Source: DASPLH01 sp035627675
Lineage (GTDB): Bacteria > Acidobacteriota > Terriglobia > Terriglobales > Acidobacteriaceae
Direction of reading: 5' to 3'
Assembly: GCA_035627675.1 (NCBI GenBank)
Contig: DASPLH010000118.1
Location: forward strand, 1 to 9,411
Length of the DNA stretch: 9,411 bases
Both the position numbers and the translations under genes were made by a program. The notes under the pieces are model-generated. The model was not told where the DNA came from and searched no databases. It worked only from the letters and a program-made list of their open reading frames with translations. Below, in pieces: positions 1 through 5,025 of the stretch (position 1 is its first letter; each line of letters opens with the position of its first letter).

Positions 1-69
1 TAAGCGTTTTCTCCCGCTGAGTTCCTGTTTTTCTCCCCTTCACTACCGTGGTTCCCTGTGCGGCAATGA

Positions 70-98
70 TTGAACCTCCGTTTTTGCCGACTTATAAT
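70..98 (+). promoter_or_regulatory. Sigma-70-type promoter for the lytic transglycosylase-amidase pair
   Basis: The -35 box TTGAAC (70-75) is followed by a 17-base spacer and a perfect -10 box TATAAT (93-98), which predicts a transcription start near 104-105. It is the best promoter match I found in the window, and its surroundings are more AT-rich than the GC-rich leader that follows. It faces the gene starting at 224, and no other plus-strand gene lies between. Confidence 0.75.
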
Positions 99-104
99 CG
101 AGGG

Positions 105-223
105 ACTCTGGAACGGTTCTCCTTGGTCTGCGGCGCCGCCACCGTCCAGGTGCGCAGGCGCGGCCGGTAGGCACGAGCACTCGCCCACCTCCGCCTCGGG
201 CGGGGACGGGCCCGAAGGGACGT
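105..223 (+). other. GC-rich 5' leader of the lytic transglycosylase mRNA
   Basis: About 120 bases separate the predicted transcription start from the ATG at 224. The leader is very GC-rich and contains a small hairpin (CCGCC 191-195, loop TCG, GGCGG 199-203) and the palindrome CGGGCCCG (207-214) just before the SD-like AAGGGA (215-220). I recognise no known riboswitch in it. Structure this close to the ribosome site could affect translation, but that is inference. Confidence 0.35.
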
Positions 224-1180
224 ATGTACCTGTTGCCGCTCAACTTACGCCATATCGCCCGACGCGCATTCCAACGGAGCGCTCCCGTCCTGTTCCTGTC
301 TTCCGCAGTACTTCTGGGTTCCCAACCAGCGCTCGCACAGATCCGCGCCGTCGAGAGAAACGGCCGCCTTGTTTACGTGAATGACGACGAAGATGGTCCG
401 GTTACGCCGGTGAAACCCTCACGCCGCGCCGTCCACGCATCCTCGACGAGCAAGCTTGCTTACTGGAGCGTGACCGAGAAGCGCTGGAAGCCCGTGAACC
501 CGCCGTCTCCGAACGCGATGCGTGCCGCTCGCAAGGCCGCCGCCGAAGTCGCGGAGTTCGTCGAATCGCAGCCGCAGGTGGCGGCGGGCAGTCGCAGGCG
601 GTCCGATAATCGCGCGCCGGAGTTCCAAAGTGGCGCGCGCGCGAAGACCTCCGCGCCTCAGCTCTCGAATCCCAACTACCGCGAGCTTGCCCGCGGGCGC
701 GTTATCACGTCGGGCGAGATTGACAAGGTCATCGCGGAGGCCGCCGAGCGTCACGGAGTCGATCCGAACCTGGTCCGCGCCATCATCAAGGTCGAGTCGA
801 ATTTCAATCCCCGCGCGGTTTCGCGCGCCGGAGCCATGGGCCTGATGCAGCTGATGCCGACGACGGCCCGCAACCTCAAGGTCGGTAACGTGTTTGATCC
901 GGCTCAGAACGTGGATGCCGGCGTGCGACATCTCAAGGGACTGCTTGAGAACTACAAGGGGGACGTCCCGCTGACGCTCGCGGCATACAACGCCGGGCCG
1001 GGCGCAGTGAAGAAATACGGCAACAGGATTCCTCCGTATGCCGAAACCAGGAATTACGTCACTCGCATCACGGGCCTGTACGGCAGCGGCGCGTTGCGCA
1101 GTGGTATTTTGGCCGTTTACGCGCCGGTCCGGGTGTCTCGTGACGACCGCGGTGTGTTGACGATTACGAACACGGATTAG
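224..1180 (+). CDS. Secreted SLT-family lytic transglycosylase (goose-lysozyme-like fold)
   Basis: This is a predicted peptidoglycan lytic transglycosylase of 318 residues, which would cut the MurNAc-GlcNAc bond in the periplasm to leave a 1,6-anhydro end. Residues 1-38 look like a Sec signal peptide: a basic start, a hydrophobic stretch (about 20-34) and an ALA|Q type cleavage site near 38/39. Residues 40-150 are a low-complexity, basic, poorly conserved region. The SLT domain covers about 163-285. It shows the catalytic glutamate E191 in KVESNFNP, the family signature GAMGLMQLMP (203-212), AYNAGPGAV (254-262) and a NYV motif (277-279). A short tail follows (APVRV...GVLTITN). The ATG at 224 is chosen because it starts a complete signal peptide and has an SD-like AAGGGA just upstream. 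The amidase gene starts 19 bases after the stop. The family call is firm; the exact substrate and any recycling or secretion role are not known from sequence. Confidence 0.9.
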   Translation: MYLLPLNLRHIARRAFQRSAPVLFLSSAVLLGSQPALAQIRAVERNGRLVYVNDDEDGPVTPVKPSRRAVHASSTSKLAYWSVTEKRWKPVNPPSPNAMRAARKAAAEVAEFVESQPQVAAGSRRRSDNRAPEFQSGARAKTSAPQLSNPNYRELARGRVITSGEIDKVIAEAAERHGVDPNLVRAIIKVESNFNPRAVSRAGAMGLMQLMPTTARNLKVGNVFDPAQNVDAGVRHLKGLLENYKGDVPLTLAAYNAGPGAVKKYGNRIPPYAETRNYVTRITGLYGSGALRSGILAVYAPVRVSRDDRGVLTITNTD

Positions 1181-1199
1181 AAGGGGCCACTGTCGCAGG

Positions 1200-3335
1200 A
1201 TGCTGACCACTGTACATAGCAGGCAAGTCCGGGGTGCGCTGGCGCTTTGTTTTGTTCTGGCCATGCTGATCTCACCCGCGCTGGGCGAGCCGAGGTCGCG
1301 CGTCCGAAAGGCTGCACGCTCGCAGTTTGAAGAAGCGCAGAGGATGCGCGAGGCGTTGAACGGATCGCCGTCCCGCGAGCGCACGCGCCGCGAGTACCAC
1401 CGCGTCATGGACGCCTACCGCCGCGTTTACTATGTGTCGCCGGCGAGCAGCAAGGCCGATGCTGCCATCGTCGCCGTCGCCGAACTGCTGGCCGAGATGG
1501 GACGCGCGCTCCATGACGACAAGTCGCTGCGTTCCGCCATCGGGCAGTACGAATTCCTGCGCCGTGAGTACCCCGGCAGCAAGTACCGGTTCGACGCACT
1601 GTTCACCATCGGACAGATTTACCGCGAAGACCTCGAAGAGAACGACAAGGCGCGCGAGACATTCCAGGAGTTCATCCGGCGATATCCCCGCCACCAGCTG
1701 GCGGCCGATGCGCGCGACTCGCTGAAGGAGATGGACCAGGAACTTGCGGCGTCCAGGCGCGGCCAGAAACCCGAATCCGCGCGCGCCAGGAGAGAGGCCG
1801 AGCTGAAGCCGGCCGAGGCTCCCGTCGAGCGTCGCACGGCAACGCCCCTGGTCACCGGAATCCGCCACTGGGCGACGCCGGACTACACGAGGGTCGCCAT
1901 CGACCTCGAAGAGGAAGTGAAGTACGAGGCGGGCCGCGTGCCCGATCCCGACCGCATCTTCTTCGACCTCCATAACACGAAGCTCGCGTCCACGCTGGTC
2001 GGCAAGACCTTCGACGTCAGCGACGGGTTCCTCCGCCGCATCCGAGTCGCGCAGTTTCAGAAGGGCCTCTCGCGCGTGGTGCTCGAGGTCGACGATGTTT
2101 CCGACTACTCGGCCTTCCTGCTGCCCAATCCGTACCGGCTGATCATCGACATCCACGGACGCAAGCCGGGGACGATGGTCGCCAGGAACGAACAGAAATC
2201 TCCGGAGGCGAAGCCGTCCATCGGCCCGCCGAGTGCTCCCGCGCCACAGCCGAAGACCGAGGAGAAGAAACAGTCCACGGTCGCCAAGCTGGAGCCGCCG
2301 AAGGATACCAGCCCCGAGCCGCGAAGGTCCATCGAGACGCCGCGTGGGGAAGAGGAGAATCCTCGGCTCCATCCGCCGGCCCAGAAGCCAATCTCCACCG
2401 ACGAGGGCGCGTCCACCAAAGAGGAAGTCGCGAACCTCAAGGGCCCCGAACTGAAGGCCACCGAAAGCCCGACGTCTGAACCGACGGTTCAGGTGGTCGC
2501 TCCACGCGCTCCCGAGAAGCGTTCGGTGAAGACGGCGAAGAAGAAAACGTACCCGGAGATTCACTCGGCGCGTCCGAGTTCGAACGGAGAGCGCTCGCTG
2601 ATCCGCGCCCTGGGACTGAAAATAGGAAAGATCGTGGTTGACGCCGGACACGGCGGACACGACACGGGCACCATCGGCCCCAGCGGCCTGCTTGAGAAAG
2701 ACCTCGTGCTCGACGTCGCCATGCGCCTCCGGCGCCTGCTGGAGGGCCGCATGGGAGCCGACGTGGTCTTGACCCGTGATGACGACACCTTCATCCCTCT
2801 GGAGACCCGCACAGGCATCGCGAACAAGCACCAGGCCGACCTCTTCATCTCCATACACGCGAACTCCAGCCAGGATGCTTCGGCGCGCGGACTGGAGACC
2901 TATTACCTGAACTTCACCAGTTCGGCAGACGCGCTCGAAGTTGCCGCGCGCGAAAACGCCGTGAGCGAGAAGTCGATCCACGAACTGCAGGACCTGGTGA
3001 AGAAGATCGCGATGAAAGAGAAGATCGAGGAGTCGCGCGAGTTCGCCAACGACGTGCAACGCTCGATGGTGCAGACCCTGACGCTCAAGGATAAGGGGCT
3101 CCGCGACCGGGGCGTGAAGAAAGCCCCGTTCATCGTGCTGATCGGCGCCAATATGCCCAGCATCCTGGCCGAGATATCGTTCGTCAGCAACCCCTCGGAC
3201 GAACGCCGACTGCAATCGCCAGAGTACCGTCAGAAGATCGCCGACGCGCTCTACAAGGGCGTCCAGCGCTACGTCGGCGGGTTGAGCGGCATCAAGCTGG
3301 CGTCGGCCTCGAAGCAGCCGGCCGATGGGCAGTAG
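1200..3335 (+). CDS. Exported N-acetylmuramoyl-L-alanine amidase with TPR-like, AMIN and Amidase_3 domains
   Basis: This is a 711-residue zinc amidase predicted to cut the bond between MurNAc and the L-Ala of the stem peptide, as AmiA/B/C do during septum splitting. Residues 1-29 form a signal peptide (hydrophobic 12-28, cleavage near ALG|E). Residues about 40-180 are helical with TPR-like repeats (for example AIGQYEFLRREYPGSKYRFD and ARETFQEFIRRYP). An AMIN domain fits about 217-320 (VTGIRHW through RLIIDIHG); AMIN domains target such enzymes to the septum or wall. Residues about 325-465 are a Pro/Lys/Glu-rich linker. The Amidase_3 domain covers about 476-692, with metal and catalytic candidates H484 (DAGHGG), E499 (LLEKD), H553 (SIHAN) and E658 (LAEISFVSN). 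The helical insert at about 577-635 sits where AmiB/AmiC-type enzymes carry an autoinhibitory helix, suggesting activator control (inference). E. coli AmiC is about 417 residues, so the extra length is the TPR-like part and the linker. It probably shares a transcript with the lytic transglycosylase. Confidence 0.9.
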   Translation: MLTTVHSRQVRGALALCFVLAMLISPALGEPRSRVRKAARSQFEEAQRMREALNGSPSRERTRREYHRVMDAYRRVYYVSPASSKADAAIVAVAELLAEMGRALHDDKSLRSAIGQYEFLRREYPGSKYRFDALFTIGQIYREDLEENDKARETFQEFIRRYPRHQLAADARDSLKEMDQELAASRRGQKPESARARREAELKPAEAPVERRTATPLVTGIRHWATPDYTRVAIDLEEEVKYEAGRVPDPDRIFFDLHNTKLASTLVGKTFDVSDGFLRRIRVAQFQKGLSRVVLEVDDVSDYSAFLLPNPYRLIIDIHGRKPGTMVARNEQKSPEAKPSIGPPSAPAPQPKTEEKKQSTVAKLEPPKDTSPEPRRSIETPRGEEENPRLHPPAQKPISTDEGASTKEEVANLKGPELKATESPTSEPTVQVVAPRAPEKRSVKTAKKKTYPEIHSARPSSNGERSLIRALGLKIGKIVVDAGHGGHDTGTIGPSGLLEKDLVLDVAMRLRRLLEGRMGADVVLTRDDDTFIPLETRTGIANKHQADLFISIHANSSQDASARGLETYYLNFTSSADALEVAARENAVSEKSIHELQDLVKKIAMKEKIEESREFANDVQRSMVQTLTLKDKGLRDRGVKKAPFIVLIGANMPSILAEISFVSNPSDERRLQSPEYRQKIADALYKGVQRYVGGLSGIKLASASKQPADGQ

Positions 3336-3380
3336 GAGCTCCCATCGCTGGCTGCCAGCTTCCTGTGGAGTCCAGTACAA

Positions 3381-3409
3381 ACAAAAACGCGGGCAGTCTG
3401 CCCGCGTTT
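3381..3409. terminator. Two-way rho-independent terminator between the amidase gene and the 6S RNA
   Basis: There is a perfect 11-bp stem (AAACGCGGGCA 3385-3395, loop 3396-3398, TGCCCGCGTTT 3399-3409). Read on the minus strand, the stem is followed by TTGTTTG, a good U tract ending the 6S RNA transcript. Read on the plus strand, the tail is only TTTGCTATTT, so termination of the amidase mRNA may be weaker. The hairpin lies about 50 bases after the amidase stop codon and 16 bases beyond the predicted 3' end of the RNA gene. Confidence 0.85.
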
Positions 3410-3424
3410 GCTATTTACGATTGC

Positions 3425-3625
3425 GTTCAAGCCGCCCGCTTGGCCGTGCGAGTGGGGGTCCTGTGAACCCCTGCACCAGGTGGGTGCCCTCCGTGGTCCT
3501 TTAGGCCTATCCGACTGGGGATTAGCTCACCAGACCAATGTTCGAGTCGGGCTCCCGAAGTTAAGGTATAGGTTCAGCAGTGGTGTAATCCACTCTTCAC
3601 CAACTTCGCAGGTCGGCTTGCAGGT
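3425..3625 (-). ncRNA. ssrS: 6S RNA (regulator of RNA polymerase)
   Basis: 6S RNA binds the sigma-70 holoenzyme by mimicking an open promoter and dampens transcription in stationary phase. On the minus strand the ends pair as a closing stem: CAAGCCG (3620-3614) with CGGCTTG (3434-3428), extended inward by UUGG/CCAA and GAGUGG/CCACUC. This leaves a large unpaired centre. The 3' side of that centre carries a small hairpin, GGGGUUC-ACAG-GACCCC. Near the apex and after it, stretches such as TTGGTCTGGTGAGC and GGCCTAAAGGAC recall E. coli 6S RNA (GGUUGGUGAGC, GCCUUAAAACUG). The length, about 200 nt, suits the family. It lies downstream of zapA on the same strand, as in E. coli and many other bacteria, with its own promoter and a strong terminator. 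No plausible protein is encoded here. The ends are predicted, not exact. I cannot run a covariance search, so this rests on hand folding, resemblance and synteny. Confidence 0.75.
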
Positions 3626-3629
3626 TTAG

Positions 3630-3658
3630 ATGCTATGGGGCTGGTCTTAGTAGCGCAA
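3630..3658 (-). promoter_or_regulatory. Probable promoter of the 6S RNA gene
   Basis: Read on the minus strand, a TTGCGC -35 element (3658-3653) is separated by 17 bases from a TAGCAT -10 element (3635-3630). This places the start near 3625-3623, just before the closing stem of the RNA. An AT-richer stretch upstream (about 3664-3691) could act as an UP element. The -35 match is modest (3 of 6) and the -10 is 4 of 6; support comes mainly from the correct distance to the RNA's 5' end. Confidence 0.5.
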
Positions 3659-3659
3659 G

Positions 3660-3970
3660 AGCTGCGGACAAAATTGTTGGAACCATATTTGCGTCTGCCG
3701 CCATTTCCGGTTCTGGTTCCGCACGCGGACAGGCTGGCTCTGAAATCGGATACACCCCGGGTTCTGCTCACGCCAATTCTGCTTAGAGTCCGGTGGTTGC
3801 GAGCCGCGCCCCCGGGTGCACTTGGCTTGGGATTGCCGGGCCAGCGGCCCGAGGCCGGGCGCGGCCGCCTGCTCTGCTTCTGCCGCGTGCGGAGAACGCT
3901 TGTTGCTACACACCGGGCGGGCGACCGGGACCGATCCAGGGTTGCGCTCCGCTCCGAGTAGATCGTGGGC
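3660..3970. other. Intergenic stretch with no recognisable gene
   Basis: About 310 bases lie between the 6S promoter and the terminator after zapA. Open frames exist on both strands (3635-3961 plus, 3574-3993 minus), but their products are Arg/Pro/Leu-rich, resemble no family I know, lack a convincing ribosome site, and one runs across the 6S RNA. The middle (about 3800-3880) is extremely GC-rich with short palindromes such as GCGGCCGC. A loose inverted pair GGAACCA (3679-3685) / TGGTTCC (3714-3720) is present. I see no tRNA, riboswitch or insertion sequence here. Confidence 0.5.
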
Positions 3971-4012
3971 AAAACAAAAAGGGTACGGCTCATAGCCGTA
4001 CCCAGATTTTTT
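3971..4012. terminator. Two-way rho-independent terminator after zapA
   Basis: A perfect 10-bp stem (GGGTACGGCT 3981-3990, loop CAT, AGCCGTACCC 3994-4003) has a run of A on its left (AAAACAAAAA, 3971-3980) and a run of T on its right (4007-4012). On the minus strand, the hairpin followed by TTTTTGTTTT ends the zapA transcript 25 bases after its stop codon. On the plus strand the T run would stop any transcription coming from the 6S/amidase side. It separates the 6S RNA from the zapA operon, so the RNA needs its own promoter or must be made from read-through. Confidence 0.88.
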
Positions 4013-4027
4013 CGCTCGATCTCTGCT

Positions 4028-4342
4028 TTAACCGACGCGACGGTCGGCCATGACCTCGTTCAGCGCCGAATCGAGCGCGTTGCGCAGGTGCGAAGCACGC
4101 TCGGTGTATTCCGACGACACCGACTCGTACTTCGTCTTCAGCGTGATGTATTCGTCGGCGATGTTGAGGGCTGCCAGCACCGCGACGCGGAGCGAGTCCA
4201 CCGTGCTGGTATGCTCCGCAACGGCGCGCATCTTCGCGTCCACGATGGAAGCCAACATCTGGATGTACTCGGCGTCCGACCCACGCAGGTTGTAGGTCTG
4301 GTCATAGATCTCAACCCGAATACTGCCGTTCGATTGGCTCAC
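4028..4342 (-). CDS. zapA: Cell division protein ZapA
   Basis: ZapA is a small cytoplasmic protein that cross-links FtsZ filaments and stabilises the division ring. The 104-residue product matches the family layout: an N-terminal beta-rich head (VEIYDQTYNLRG), a helical middle containing the family-typical stretch DSLRVAVLAALNIADEYITLK, and a C-terminal coiled-coil part. The start is GTG at 4342-4340. It is preferred because a strong ribosome site AAGGGGGAG (4355-4347) lies four bases upstream and because the head begins directly after it. The gene begins 15 bases after the stop of the upstream coiled-coil gene, so the two are almost surely co-transcribed. A terminator follows at once, and the 6S RNA gene lies about 400 bases further on, recalling the zapA-ssrS order of proteobacteria. 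Confidence 0.9.
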   Translation of the reverse strand: MSQSNGSIRVEIYDQTYNLRGSDAEYIQMLASIVDAKMRAVAEHTSTVDSLRVAVLAALNIADEYITLKTKYESVSSEYTERASHLRNALDSALNEVMADRRVG

Positions 4343-4346
4343 TGTG

Positions 4347-4355
4347 CTCCCCCTT
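4347..4355 (-). promoter_or_regulatory. Strong ribosome binding site fixing the GTG start of zapA
   Basis: The minus strand reads AAGGGGGAG, then CACA, then GTG. It is the clearest Shine-Dalgarno sequence in the window. It falls in the 15-base gap between the coiled-coil gene and zapA and decides the non-ATG start. Confidence 0.75.
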
Positions 4356-4357
4356 GC

Positions 4358-4648
4358 TTACTGCTCGGCGGCGATGATCGAATCCATCTGCGCCAGCATC
4401 TTCTCGACTCGACCCTTGACTTCCTCGCGCTCGCGCTTCAGGGCGACCAGCTCGGACTTGAGCGAGTCGACCTCTTCTTCGCGCGATTCCAGCTGCTCAC
4501 GTACGCGGGCCAGATCGCGCTCCGCGGCGGCTCTGCCGTCACGCGCGGTCTTCAACAGCTCAATTGTGCGGTAGATTTTTTCTTCGAGGGACAGAAATTC
4601 GTTGGGGGAACCTTCCACGACAAGCTCGCTCTCAACTTTTACAGACAT
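4358..4648 (-). CDS. Small coiled-coil protein, possibly a ZapB-like division factor
   Basis: The 96-residue product is nearly all helix: after about 17 residues (MSVKVESELVVEGSPNE) a Glu/Arg/Lys/Leu-rich heptad pattern runs from about residue 18 to the end (SLEEKIYRTIELLKTARDG, REQLESREEEVDSLKSELV). No catalytic or metal motif and no signal peptide is visible, so it is probably cytoplasmic. A ZapB-like role is inferred from the all-coiled-coil make-up, the small size and the tight coupling to zapA; sequence alone cannot confirm it, and any short structural coiled coil would look alike. An ATG nine bases upstream (4657) is also possible. I prefer 4648 because GAGG then sits nine bases before it, whereas it directly abuts the upstream ATG. 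Confidence 0.75.
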   Translation of the reverse strand: MSVKVESELVVEGSPNEFLSLEEKIYRTIELLKTARDGRAAAERDLARVREQLESREEEVDSLKSELVALKREREEVKGRVEKMLAQMDSIIAAEQ

Positions 4649-4681
4649 CAGCCACATCCTCGGGGTGTTGAGTTACAGCGC

Positions 4682-4687
4682 AGTATA
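4682..4687 (-). promoter_or_regulatory. Candidate -10 box for the coiled-coil gene-zapA operon
   Basis: The minus strand reads TATACT (5 of 6 to TATAAT), predicting a start near 4675 and a leader of about 27 bases before the ATG at 4648. No good -35 box lies at the right spacing, so this is a weak-to-moderate call. It would give the division genes transcription independent of pheT, 340 bases upstream. Confidence 0.4.
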
Positions 4688-4755
4688 CAGCGTGCTGCTG
4701 TGGAAACCTGCGATTGCGTCGAAAGCTAGCGGCTCGAGTTTAACGCCCCTCCCCG

Positions 4756-4787
4756 AGGTGCTCAGGTGCTGAGGTACTGAGGGGCTG
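4756..4787. repeat. Octamer tandem array, left copy (AGGTGCTS type)
   Basis: There are four consecutive 8-base units: AGGTGCTC, AGGTGCTG, AGGTACTG, AGGGGCTG. On the minus strand this reads as CTCAGYRC-like units. A 13-base piece (4767-4779, TGCTGAGGTACTG) is exactly inverted at 4999-5011, so the two arrays face each other across about 220 bases of the pheT-coiled-coil gap. Confidence 0.7.
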
Positions 4788-4901
4788 GAAACGCGATGAC
4801 GTCTGACCGGTGTGAACTCCGGATCCCACGACTGCTGTGGTCGACTGGCGACTTCGTAGCACCAAGAGCGTCCGAGCGAAGCGAGGCCGCGTTTGCTTTA
4901 G

Positions 4902-4933
4902 CCCAGGGCGTTCGCGAAGCGAAAAGCCCTGGG
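4902..4933. repeat. REP-like hairpin in the pheT downstream gap
   Basis: CCCAGGGC (4902-4909) pairs with GCCCTGGG (4926-4933), and inside it TTCGC (4911-4915) pairs with GCGAA (4919-4923) around a GAA loop. No T run follows on either strand, so it is not a standard terminator. It may be a dispersed intergenic repeat or may act as an mRNA-stabilising structure; both are inference. Confidence 0.6.
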
Positions 4934-4998
4934 TACCGGCAAAATGAACGGCTTCAGCCCGAGCGCGGCGGTATCTCCAGCCGCGCGAGGCCGAAGCC

Positions 4999-5022
4999 CA
5001 GTACCTCAGCAGCTCAGTAGCT
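4999..5022. repeat. Octamer tandem array next to the pheT stop codon
   Basis: Three 8-base units, CAGTACCT, CAGCAGCT and CAGTAGCT, end three bases from the pheT stop codon (5028-5026). In the mRNA sense the array starts right after the TGA: AGCTACTG, AGCTGCTG, AGGTACTG. It is the inverted partner of the array at 4756-4787. Confidence 0.7.
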
Positions 5023-5025
5023 GAA

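Noticed and set aside
1..69. End of an upstream gene
   Set aside because: The first 69 bases are pyrimidine-rich with no convincing coding frame, tRNA or terminator hairpin.
105..223. Possible c-di-GMP or c-di-AMP riboswitch in the lytic transglycosylase leader
   Set aside because: I looked for conserved core words of these classes and did not find them; only generic GC-rich hairpins are visible.
1272..3380. Long open frame on the minus strand opposite the amidase gene
   Set aside because: It is the mirror of a well-supported gene in high-GC DNA; its product is Arg/Leu/Asp-rich with no recognisable domain.
3574..3993. Open frames over the zapA-6S gap and part of the 6S RNA (plus 3635-3961, minus 3574-3993)
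   Set aside because: The products are low-complexity and Arg/Pro-rich, no homology is recognised, and they cross a promoter, a terminator or the RNA gene.
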